A stretch of DNA of 64,000 nt, from NCBI GenBank assembly GCA_018389105.1, contig JACATO010002131.1:995501-1059500 (forward strand). The letters run 5' to 3'. This document shows, piece by piece, positions 1 through 11,445 of the stretch. The notes beneath the pieces were generated by a model, which worked only from the letters and a program-made list of their open reading frames with translations, had not been told where the DNA came from and did no database searches. The position numbers were made by a program, and so were the translations under genes. This DNA is from Nautilus pompilius (lineage: Eukaryota; Mollusca; Cephalopoda; Nautilida; Nautilidae). Within the stretch, counting starts at the first letter, position 1; each line of letters begins with the position of its first letter.

Positions 1-1507
1 TTTGTTCAATTTCTATTTCAGGTGTAAATATAGTGGTTTTTTTCTCATAAAGGCTGCATTAGACAATCATTATGTAGTTTTTTTGTGATTTCTTGCAGAT
101 AGCAAAGGAAACTTAAAAACAAAAACAAAAAAATCTCTGAATATTTCAGTTTTAATTCTCATCAAAAGAAACTTCCTACAAGATAAAAAGAATACCCAAA
201 AATCAACAATGGTGACAGCCACAACATACAGAAGGTGAAATATGCAAATCAAAGTACCAAAAAAAAAAACAAGATTAAATTATTCATGGCACAGATCATA
301 GTTTTTGTATTGTAGAAACTTTGCCAATAACTTCATGTTCACCAAACAGAATGTTCAAAATTTAAACAGTATTATTGAGAAGAACCAAAATGTTCCTACC
401 AAACAGGTGTCCACTATAGAGTTCCCTCATACATCTAATAGCTTCATTATGTATGCAGATACTTACCTTTGATCACCACCTGTATTTTTGTTTTCTCTAA
501 AAGTTAAGTTGTGTAGTTCCAACTTCAGTCTTGATCTTCCTTACTGTTTCCATCTTCTGCAGATGTATTTTTGAAATTGGTTAAATGAATAACATCCAAA
601 ATTTGACATTTACTTCAGAGGTAGAAATAGATGGCTAGCCTTTCCTTTCTTGATACTCTTATTTTACACTATGAGTTCATGGCATTAGCGTTTTCAATTA
701 TCAGACAACCTACATCTACTTGTTTGATTATAAATTGGGAAAATTTTATTTATTCCTAGGTTCTATTAATTTAACTTTGTCTGTCTGTCTTATATCCTAT
801 AGGTTTGCTTTATATGTCCACTTTCATATTCAGGTTGAGTTTTATAATAAATTTTTAATGCAGAATGGGTCCTCCCCCCACACACACTTTAATTATCATG
901 TACCCCTAATATTCTTTGTAAAATTGTGTTTACATGACTTTGATACCATACTCTACCCAAAAAGCTACATATTTACTCATATCTTATTTTGGTTATCATA
1001 GCCTTTTTTATTTTAATTAAATCTTATATAATCTATCAAAGATTCTTTGTTCCATCCAAATAAACCAAAATTTCCAGATCAACACTTCAAATGTTTGTTT
1101 ACCACCACAGAAGTTGCTTTGTTTACAGCTGCCGCCATGTGGCATCTCTGGCACTGTATTCCCTTCCTGCATTGTTACCATGGCCTCTACAGACACCAGT
1201 GCTTAGAGGTATAAATGCGTTGCACTTAATATGCAGCAAAAGGTAGATGGATATTATTCATCAAGTAGAGCATGGCGAGCCTGGCACTCATCATGAACAA
1301 ATTAAATATTGGTGCACCTACTGTGCATGATATTTCAAGTTTTAGATAATGAGATAAAGGAGTAACAGAAAGAAAGACACTGTCCACAGTAAAGTGTGAA
1401 GGAATAAGTTCATCTGAGGAGAGGTCACTTCCAGACATCCAAACTTTCCAGCTGTCTGGAGTCAGTTTGGTTCAAGCAATTTATATAAATGGACTTTTAC
1501 TATAGTC
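1..1507. other. Left-edge stretch, DUOX intron
   Basis: AT-rich, no convincing exon found on either strand. It is presumed to be DUOX intron, because the next DUOX exon (5131) is entered in mid-codon and needs an upstream exon. Only short chance open frames are present. Confidence 0.5.
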
Positions 1508-4035
1508 CAGAGGTCTTCAAAGTGGGGGTCGTGACCCCCAAGGGAGTCGCGTAACCATAGAAAGGGGGTCGCCAAAATTATAATTATGGAATTTTTTTTA
1601 TAATATTCAACATTGTTTTTTTACTAATTTAACAACAAACACATCAATTTTCAATATAAATTGACAATCGTTTTAATTTAAATGGTATTGTTAAACTTCA
1701 TCAAGAAAGCAAAATAATATGATATTTCATTATAACTTACCTTAACGATTCCTCTTCTTTTGTTTTATTTCTCACCTTCACTTATAAACTATGCATTACA
1801 ATTTTTAATACGATCATGTCTCGCTCATCATTTTTTATTTTAAGATAAATCGACGATGGATAAGTGGCTGATAAACAAGAGAAAAACCTCTGATGATTTG
1901 AGTGATGCCGGTACGATGGCAACCGGTGTAACAAGTTCTAAAGCGGAAGCAAAAGAGAATAAGCTTTTTTATGTGAAAAAAAGAAAGTACAACGAAACTT
2001 ATTTACAATTTGGATTCACTTTCATTGAAATAAATAATGAGCAGCGCCCAATGTGTGTGGTTTGCAGTGAGCACTTAGCAAGCGAAAGCATGAGGCCTGC
2101 AAAATTGAAAAGGCATCTCGAAACTAAACATCCTTCTTGTGTTAACAAACCCGTGGAGTATTTTGAAAGGTTGTTGCAATCTACAAGAAAACAACAATCA
2201 AATATTGAAGCGCATTCTGTAACAAATTTAAAATATTTGCGGGCATCGTATGAAGCATCTTTTTTGATTGCAAGGGCTAAAAAACCGTTTACAATTGGAG
2301 AAGAGCTTGCTCTTCCAATAGCCATCAGAATGACCGAAATTCTCATCGGACAAAAATATGCAAACGAATTAAAAAAAATTCCTATGGCTGACACCACAGT
2401 GAGCAGAAGAATTTCGAAAATTAGCGAGGACTTACATGAACAATTACTAGAAAGAATTAAAGAAAATTCAAAATTCGCAATTCAATTGGATGAGACAACG
2501 GATATCACAAACATGGCACAATTATTAGTGTATGTAAGGTATTGCTACCACAATGATCTTCATGAAGATTTACTTTTTTGCAAGCCGTTGGAAGCACACG
2601 CTACAGGTGGGGCAATGTTTCAAAAAGTAGACGAATTTTTTGAAGAAGTCGGATTAAAATGGGCTGACTGTGTTGGAGTTTGCACAGATGGTGCAGCCGC
2701 AATGACAGGAAAGAATGTTGGTTTCCACAGTAAAGTCAGATCCATTTGTAAAAAGGAAGTAACCTTCACTCATTGCATGATTCATCGGGAGGTGCTAGCA
2801 ACAAAAAAAATTAGCGAAGAATTGTGTGAAGTGCTACAAGATTCAGTGAAAATAATCAATTACATTAAATCCCGTGCTCTTAATACTCGACTCTTTACGA
2901 ATTTTTGCAAAGAAATGGGCTCAGAATTTGAATCTTTGCTGCTCCACACGGATATTAGATGGCTTTCAAGAGGTCGAGCTTTAAGAAGGCTACTGACATT
3001 AAAAAATGAAGTCATGTTATTTTTATCAAGTAATAACTCGGATTTGGTAAGATACTTTCACAATGAAGACTGGGTTTCTAAACTTTGTTATTTATCAGAT
3101 ATTCTTGACAAGCTTAATGAACTCAACATATCATTGCAAGGTGCAAACACAAATATTTTTACATTAACTTCGAAAATTCAAGGTTTCATTAAAAAAACTA
3201 ATGTTTGGTTGATTAATGTGAAAAGAAACATATACGAAATGTTTCCATGTTTGGAAGAGTTCATAACCAAAAACGCACTAAGTTTTGAAAAAGTTAAACC
3301 AGTCATAATCGCTCATTTAGTAAGTTTAGCAGAAAATTTCAAAAAGTATTTTCTCAAAGAATCAGACATGAGCCAATTTGCTTGGATTCAAAATCCATTT
3401 AATGTTGAGGTCGAAAAAGTGAGTAATCTTACAGTAAAGGCGCAGGAAGAATTGGCAGAACTTTCTTCTGATTCTTCTTTAAAAATCACGTTCGCTAAAA
3501 TGAGTCTCATATCGTTTTGGTCTGGTCTTGATTCAGAATATTCGAACTTATCTCAGCTTGCAATAAACACTCTTCTACCTTTTGCATCGACTTATTTATG
3601 CGAAAGTGCTTTTTCGGCATTAACTAACCTAAAAACAAAACATCGAGCAAATTTGAAATGTCTCGAAACCGTACTAAGACCAGCTTTGACAAAGTTAGAG
3701 CCTAGATTTGATCTTTTATGCAAAAAAATGCAATCGCATCAATCTCATTGATTCAAATGAAATGATATATGATTTTAACTGCTATTATCTTTCATAACCC
3801 CTTATTTTTTCGTACATATGCTTATTTCTATCGTGCTTTTTTCTGTGAATTCTTTTATAAATAAATAAAAAAAGTAAAATATATTTTATTTCATGTTTAG
3901 CTTATGTTGATTTTTCGAAGCAATAAACTTTTTCGCTGCATTAACTTATTTTTTATTTATAAAAAATTTTGGTGGGTCACGAAAAAAAAATTTTTCCAAA
4001 AAGGGGTCGCGACAAAAAAAGTTTGAAGAGCACTG
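1508..4035 (+). mobile_element. hAT DNA transposon, apparently full length
   Basis: A 2.5-kb cut-and-paste element inside a DUOX intron. Its ends are imperfect inverted repeats: the left starts CAGAGGTCTTCAAAG and the right, read in reverse, starts CAGTGCTCTTCAAAC. GGGGTCG-type repeats lie just inside both ends. The flanking 8-bp pairs (CTATAGTC and GTATAAGG) share only TATA in register, so the target duplication is degraded or the end call is slightly off. The single long open frame fills most of the interior. The CAG-start, CTG-end termini and the BED-finger transposase place it in the hAT superfamily, nearest the group that gave rise to ZBED5/SCAND3/FAM200-like host genes (inference). Confidence 0.88.
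1856..3751 (+). CDS. hAT transposase with BED zinc finger, 631 aa, intact frame
   Basis: Transposase that would excise and insert its element. An N-terminal BED finger shows MCVVC (C67, C70) with H87 and H92 in KRHLETKHP. The RNase H-like core carries D212 in QLDETTDIT, D278 in CTDGAAAMTG and the C-terminal E583 in YLCESAFSALTN, the three positions expected of the hAT catalytic triad. The RW motif is present as HTDIRWLSRGRALRR. The dimerisation block SAFSALTNLKTKHRANL sits near the C-terminus, as usual. The ATG chosen starts MDKWLINKRK, an N-terminus common in this clade. No stop interrupts the frame, and no key residue seems missing. Domestication is less likely than a young copy because the element ends are still present. 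Confidence 0.93.
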   Translation: MDKWLINKRKTSDDLSDAGTMATGVTSSKAEAKENKLFYVKKRKYNETYLQFGFTFIEINNEQRPMCVVCSEHLASESMRPAKLKRHLETKHPSCVNKPVEYFERLLQSTRKQQSNIEAHSVTNLKYLRASYEASFLIARAKKPFTIGEELALPIAIRMTEILIGQKYANELKKIPMADTTVSRRISKISEDLHEQLLERIKENSKFAIQLDETTDITNMAQLLVYVRYCYHNDLHEDLLFCKPLEAHATGGAMFQKVDEFFEEVGLKWADCVGVCTDGAAAMTGKNVGFHSKVRSICKKEVTFTHCMIHREVLATKKISEELCEVLQDSVKIINYIKSRALNTRLFTNFCKEMGSEFESLLLHTDIRWLSRGRALRRLLTLKNEVMLFLSSNNSDLVRYFHNEDWVSKLCYLSDILDKLNELNISLQGANTNIFTLTSKIQGFIKKTNVWLINVKRNIYEMFPCLEEFITKNALSFEKVKPVIIAHLVSLAENFKKYFLKESDMSQFAWIQNPFNVEVEKVSNLTVKAQEELAELSSDSSLKITFAKMSLISFWSGLDSEYSNLSQLAINTLLPFASTYLCESAFSALTNLKTKHRANLKCLETVLRPALTKLEPRFDLLCKKMQSHQSH

Positions 4036-4772
4036 GTATAAGGTACAGTCAGATCAAGTTATGTCCAGGGTTAAGTTTTTCTTTCTTTCTCAAAGGAGAC
4101 CCTGCTTAGGTTTTGAAAGTAATATTGAGAAAAGATAAGTCATTAAATGGGACAACAACAAAAAAAAACTCTCTCAAAAGATCCAGGCTATATATTTTTT
4201 AAAAGAAGGGGCATTCTTCACACCCACCCATTCCCGGATGGGGCATAAAGTTAAGCTAACTGTAGCTTATGGCATGGTGCCAGAAACACTTAAAACTTAT
4301 GGGTGAGCACATCAAACAAAAATTATTAAAATAAGCATTTCTTAAAATAAATTGTCGATAGTAATAAATTAGTATTTACAACATTTTGGGGTTTGAGCCA
4401 TAAAAAAACAATCTCAGGGTGGAGTGTTTCTGTTAAAGGCAAACTTAGGATTGTTCTTTGGTAACTAAGTTTAAAAACTGGCCAGCATGCACAGGTGAGT
4501 ATTAAAGCTGCAGAAGTTCTTAACCAGGTTGTGCAACATTTGCTTGTGAACAGAAGCAAAACACAGTGGTCCTGTAGATTTGAGCTAAACTTGCAGTAGG
4601 TGGAGCACACAGTAGTACAAAAGAAAAAGGGCCAAATACCTTTTGGATTGCCCCAAACAACAACAACATTAAAAAACACACTACAAACTGATGGATACAA
4701 ATGTTATTTACGCTGTAGGTAAGATTTCTTTAGCTATCAACTTAAAGTTGTTGTTATCTTTATCCAAATGCC
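4036..4772. other. Intron stretch without recognised features
   Basis: AT-rich intron between the hAT element and a SINE. No exon or repeat recognised. Confidence 0.4.
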
Positions 4773-5083
4773 AGGTAATGGGGCTCAGTGGTGAGTGTGT
4801 AGGCTTCATGACCTAAGGGTCCTGGGTTCAATTCCCGCTGCTGGGGAGTGGCCTGTGTAGGCACTCAGACAGAGCAACCAACCGTAGGGGACGCTCTCTA
4901 TAGCCGTGACAGAGGCATGTCTCCTATGACAAGGAACAGTCAGAAGAATAAACCACTGCTGAAGACAGATGCACTGGGCCAGAGTACACATAACGATGGT
5001 GCAATGCATCTCACTCTTATGAAATGAGTGATCAAAGAAGAAGTACCCAAATATCCATTACTGTTTTTTTTTTTTTTTTTTTT
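4773..5083 (+). mobile_element. tRNA-derived SINE (family A)
   Basis: Starts with a polymerase III A box (GGGGCTCAGTGG near 4780) and a B box GGTTCAATTCC at 4825-4835. A tRNA-unrelated body of about 200 bp follows and a T-run closes it at 5064-5083. The spacing fits a tRNA head. The body and tail length make it a SINE rather than a functional tRNA gene; no acceptor-stem pairing is evident. Confidence 0.7.
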
Positions 5084-5130
5084 GATCTTTTGCTGATTGT
5101 TTCTACATTTTTATTTTCTTTGTTCGAAAG

Positions 5131-5336
5131 CAATTGAGTGGGTTGGAAATATATCAAAAACTCGACACATCCAGATCTACTTCATCAAACCTCGCAAGAA
5201 AATGAAGGTGACAGATACAAAGGGAAAAACTCTACGTTACATTGACCTGAGGCAACAGACAAAAGTTAACATCCGCCTAGCCACTGATAAATTACAGGAG
5301 ACAATGTCTGTAAGGATCCAGGGTGAAGTTGACTTG
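5131..5336 (+). CDS. DUOX: DUOX exon: post-TM1 cytosolic linker
   Basis: Reads [20 protein letters not shown] and continues to GEVDL. It matches the PH-like linker that follows the first membrane helix in dual oxidases. The acceptor AG is at 5129-5130 and the donor GTTAGT starts at 5337. It is entered at codon position 2 and left in phase 0. A SINE lies just upstream, with its T-rich end (5064-5083) less than 50 bp from the acceptor. Confidence 0.9.
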
Positions 5337-8300
5337 GTTAGTACTGAATACATTATTGGTGTACACAGTTCTGTAATGTTATCTAGCATTTTTTATTGTA
5401 TATACAACACCCTGCAATATATTATATGCATTAGTACATTATACTAATTTAGTTTTTCAGAAAAAGATTTTGATAATTGTGCATCTAGATTTGGCCTGTG
5501 AATCAGACTTTATATTCTACTAAATTATTCCCATTAAGTTTCTGATACTTTTTTTCAGCATTTCACTTAAAATGGGAATAATGTACTGAAAACTAGGAAG
5601 CAACCTTTTTTTAATTTGAATATCTTTTTCGATGTTTTGTCTCTTATTGCTTTGAGAAGGCTGAATAAAAAGTTGGTGACTGCTCAGTTGTTGTTTTATC
5701 ACTGAAGAGGCTGAGTGTCTGGAATGTCAAGATTGAGGGCCTGGGTTCAAGATCGGCTCAGTTTGGCTATGGTTCCTTACTGGGGTTGTCTCCCATACAG
5801 AGACTGGTTAATGGCGCAATAAATGACAACTAAACTTTTTTTTTTACATTTTTGAGAATTATTGGTATCATTAGAAGTAAATGAAAGTGAAATCTGAAAC
5901 GATCTTTATTACACCAATAGAGCATACAAATCATGTCCTGTAATAAAAGAAACAAGGCTACTAAGGAATTCGTTTGGTTAAAACTACATTTTTAGTATGG
6001 AATTGTGGGAAACGTGCAAAAATTCTGAGAGTCAGTAATAAACTCTTTGATGATAAAAATGTATTTTACAAAAAGAAAGAAAAGAAAAACATGCAGTTGA
6101 TGCAAGATTCATTAAAACGACTAAGATTTAGGAAATAGTAACATGACAGGTACTCTCACACAGTCTGAAGTGGAAAGACATTAGTTTAGAACCATTTAAA
6201 TAATTTCTTCTATGTGCTTTTGGGTGTCCTAAGAACATCAGTAATCATAAACATGAAGGTGCTGCCATTTATTATTTTGCAAATGCATTTTACTCCAAGA
6301 CTATACCTTTTCCCCCTTATTTTTTACTTCTATGAATAAATATCTTCTGTTTACTTATATAACCAAATGTTTTCTTTCTTCTGTGTCACTTGCTTCTGAT
6401 TTGTCTGTAGCACATTTAACACACACTACTTAAAGTACAGCATGGTGTAAATACGTCAAACTATAAATGACAGTTTATCAAACCCAGTATAATGTAATAC
6501 TGTACATTTGACAATGCACCTACCAGTTTATTAAGCATAACGTAGTTAGGTGAAAAGAAAAAAAAAAGCAATGAAAAGTTTTAGAAATCAGAATGTAAGT
6601 ATATTTTCATTTTGTTGTTTTTTTTTTTCTTCAGGTTTTAATCTTTCCAAGTTTCAGTGAGCGACAAGATTTCCTGAAAAAACTCCAAGATATCTTGGGT
6701 GAATGGGGCATCAACCACGAAGTCCATGGTTTTCCTGAGAAAGTCTTGTACAGTTCGGCCTCTACAAAGGATGACCGACAGAAAGTGTTGGACAAATTCT
6801 TCAGAGTTATTTGCTTGCAGGTACTGTTTTGCTGGGGTTAACTAGACATCGATAATCTTTCATCTAAGGTTATCCACTCTGTTAAATTCATTTTCTTCTT
6901 TATTTAATATATGACTTAAGTAAAAGAAACAACAACAACAACAAAAAAAAACATATAGATTGTTTTCCTTTTATTTCTCAGGCCTTTAAATTAGATAAGA
7001 CTTCCAGGGATCTTCAGGAACTTAATGCAGAGACGTACAAAGAGATAGTGACCTGTGAGCTGACTCGAACTGAGTTTTCTGATGCTCTGGGAATGCAGGC
7101 AACTTCCATTTTTGTTCGTAACATGTTCCACCTTCTGGACAAAGAGAACAAAGGAACACTTTCATTTAGGGAGTTTTTGGACTGTTTTGTAATTCTGGCT
7201 TCCGGTGAGTTTCATGTTGTTTCTGTTTATCCATCAGTGGACCAAACTCTCTGAGTTTTTCAAAGGTCCATAACCAAGTCAGGTTATTTTGTTCAAAACT
7301 TCTATGAAAGAGCACCATCTTCATTTATCTCTGTCTATTTTTAATACTTTTAAGTAATTTCTTTCTTGCAAAATTTTTCTGTAATAACATATGCCTGCAT
7401 ACACATAATGCACAATGGCAATTTGAGAAGCAGATTTTGGGTGTGTCTATAATGAATCCAGTGATTTTGTGCTTTTAAATCACAATTATTTTCTTAACTT
7501 TTAAAATATTGTGTTTTTTTTCCTTAAATAAGATTTTACAAAATTTCAAAATTTGTTTCTTAGTTGATGTAGAAGAGATTTAGGATTAACTTGTAAAGAT
7601 AATTGATACAGATTTTGATTAGGATGCTGTGGGATAGTGTCATCTTTCAATATTTTCAAATTTATTTTTTCTATAATTTGCATTAATTTATATATGAATT
7701 ATCGTATATCTGTACTAAACAGGAATATGTATTGTACAGTGGTGTAAACTTTAGAATATTTACAAGCCACTATTAGATGCGAAATATTACAGTTTCCAGC
7801 TTCAGCAGTTAGAATCACATCAGCTATCTGATGTTTATGACGTATTAGACTGTGAATGTTAATTGGTCATGTCGGTTTATGTTTGGGGATGAATCCACAC
7901 TAAACAAGAAATATTTAGCAGTCTTTAGCTCATCAACAATGATTTTGCAGACATGATCAGCCATAAGGTCGATGAATTCTTCAACTGCTGTAGATGACAG
8001 ATAGGATGTGGTCCCATGCTCAGCATTACCATATTTGGCTATGGCATGCCAGAACAGGATTGTATTCTGCTTAGAATGACTTAAGAAAATTATTATTTTT
8101 TGCATTAACAAAGAGTTTATTATTGTTGCTAAGAACCAAACCATACAAACTTGATTTTGGATATCACACATTTTAATGTCTCTTGTCAACAGTTCTTTTA
8201 TTTCTTGAATTGTTTGATTATTTTGCTCTTTACTGTCTGTGATTTGGAAAAATAAATTGCATATGCAGCAAGAACCTGGCGATATTTCTTTGACCTTTTG

Positions 8301-11300
8301 TATTCTTCCAGCCTATTAATGCAACTCCAAATATCAAACCCTCTGGTAGCTATGACTTATCACTACTAGAACATATAAAACAGAACACACGATCTGAGGA
8401 TGACAGATAAAGAAGCCAATCTCTTTAAAATATTTGGTCATTTGGTAAAACAAAATGAATTCCTGTATCTAGTTTCCTTGAAAACAAAACTTTTATCTAA
8501 TTTATTTATACTGGACTGACTTATAGATTGAATATAGTGACCTTCACAGTTGTGATGTGGTTCTAGTCCTATCTGTAACCAGTAATTTACCAAAATGTTA
8601 TTGACTGTTTACATTGCAGGGTCTGAAGATGGTTGTTGTTGATGACTGGCATGGGCACATAATCTAAGACATCAATTTGGTCTTGTTCAATAAATTTGGG
8701 TGTATTGAGACAAACAGGTGGAATTTGATGATGTAATCAAGATTTACCACCTATATATTGTTGAGTGGAGCTGTCAATGTAGAACATTCAAAAATGGGTG
8801 ATAACGATAGTTGCTTACCTGTTGCTGACTGTAGAGTTGGCACATAATCTGGAGCATTCAGTTTGTCAAAGTTGGTAGATTGATATAGGGTTAGATGAAG
8901 ATAAATGGTTGACTTTTGGTAATCTACAGGATTTATTTTATACTTCCATTAGAGATGTTGTTGTCAGTCACTTTTCATCAGATAGCTGGGGTTGTTGTTG
9001 ATTGTGATGGAGGAAAAGATGCTATCTTAGGGCAACTGGGCCACATTTCCATCCACACTAATTTTGTTTGTTTTTTTTTTATCATTGCTCTGATAACCTG
9101 AACACATTTCATTTCCTTAAGACACAAAATGGGTATAATATATACAATGCATTTAGCTGACATTCATATACTGTGCTGTCAGACTGGTTCATATTCTAAA
9201 ATGAGGTTGGAAATATTAGAGAAGTTTCAAAATAGTAAAGATTTTTTAATGATTTTAACTCATGATAAATATGACAACTTGTCCTTAAATGTTATATAAT
9301 TTAAAATCAAATTATTACTCTACTGGAGAAAGAAATAAAAATATTTTTTTTTTTTTTGCTTTTGTATAAATGAAATGGTATTTTTTAAAATATTTTAGTA
9401 ACACTTTTAGGTTGAAGCTGCCCTATAAAGTTAACTGAAGTGATTCACGACAAACGGGTGAATTCTGTGTGATGAAGCCATGAATTTGTAAGAATATCAA
9501 CAAAATGTATTCTATATTTAACAATTAGTTATATAATAATATTTATTTGAAATATTTTTTATAGATTTTTAATTGAAACTGGATTTTGAATGTTTGATCA
9601 TTTATTATAATTCATTTAATATAATGTCTATAATTAATTAGTTTAGTAATTTAGCATATTTAGCATTTTAGATGAATGAATAATCAAATTTTTATTTGAC
9701 TGATACATTCATTATGGCTGATTGATTATTCAGTAGATATTTTTGGGCAATTGGTATCTCCTAAATATTCTCATCCTTCATTTTAGATCTGGGAAAAGAT
9801 CTGTATGTCTTCTGATAATAACTGCTTGATTAGATTTGGCTCCGATTTGAAACTTACCCTAATATTTAACAATTTAACATGTTGAAAAGAACTCAACATA
9901 CCATATTTACTTGAATGCAAGCCATACTTTTTTTTTCCTTCTTTTTCAGGAACTAATAATTTTGAGGGATCAGTTTTTGTGAATAACAGGGCCATTAATA
10001 ATCAGATTTTTTTTTGATTTTAGACAACATAATAGTCCATTTAGTTAGGAGCAAACTTAATAAAAAATCTGAGCATAAGAACTCTTGTTCTGTAAGCCTC
10101 ATATTTCTATGCCTTCCTCCTGTGATTGATAGACACAGACAGCACTATTCTTACTAGCACAGTCTCTTGTAGTAAGTACATTTTAACTTAAAGACATTAG
10201 TTGATCATAGTTTATCATACAACTATTCGCAAATGTTCTGTTGCTCAGGATTAAGATAGAAATACTATACTGTGTAGATCTTTATAAAAATCACCATATT
10301 TATTTAGTTATCACAGAATTTTATCCCCCCCCCAACCTCATCCCTCTAGTTTCAAATTCCATATCTTTCTAATAATTGGTGACATTTTTAGTGATCATCC
10401 TCCCAATACTGTCAAACCTCTCATTTATCACAATGTAATCTTGCCAACATTATTTTTGTTTAATATATGATCTTTCTTTACATCAAACATTGACTGCTCT
10501 TTGATTTTTCTAAGCTACATAAAAATGTACTATTGGAATACCCTGCATAATATCTAATTGATGTCTTGATCCTCCTTTTTTTCCTATTAATTAGGATTTT
10601 TCCCATCCTGTCTTTTCAGATTTTCAATATATAGCATTTAAAAGAACCTTACCAGATGTTGAATATTTTCCAATGAATAAAATGGGGAATAAAATAAGTT
10701 TTGAATGGATTGTTCCTAATGAGCAAGAATTAATTGCCTTTATACATCATATATACACACATAATTATCTTTATTGGCACTAGCATGATACAATAAAATA
10801 TCACTGTGAGTATCAGTAAACACTATAGAATGAATCTGTAATTATAATTTTTTTAAATATCTCATTTTGATGCCCCCCCCCCTTTTCATCAGTCTGTGAG
10901 GCCAGTTGCAACATGGTTAATCCATTGCAGAAAAGAAAAGAGTGAAACTCTCTCTCTCTCTCTCATCAATTTGTCTGGCCACCCTATGCAGCATGTAGCT
11001 AAGAGGTTATTGTTTGTTTTGTTTTCTGTTGCATGGCTAATGTCAGTAGGATAATCTTGACATGGCAAGTAATGGTATGTTTCTATTAAGGTGTCACTGT
11101 TAAAAGCCTTTCAGGACACTTTGCTGCTTCAGTGACATTCACCTTAATATTATTGACCATCTTTAGCAGCCTGTCACTGGCCACATTCTCAGAAGTGAAT
11201 AGCATAACCTTACTGAAATATCTGCCTGCTTTTGGCATGATACACATTGGTTTTTTGCCCACCTAAAGTTTTGATATGACAATGCTTTCTTAACTGTTTC

Positions 11301-11411
11301 TTATATGTATTTGGTAAGTTGTGATTAATGATTTTAGTATTGAAACCTATGCTTTAAGTTGTTGTGTTACAAAAAGTTGCAGTTTTTTTTTAATTGCCAT
11401 TTTTTAAAACA

Positions 11412-11445
<34 letters not shown>

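Noticed and set aside
1999-2397. Minus-strand open frame inside the hAT element
   Set aside because: Shadow of the transposase frame with no domain resemblance.
4780-4850. Functional tRNA gene
   Set aside because: A and B boxes are present, but no acceptor stem pairs and the sequence continues into a SINE body.
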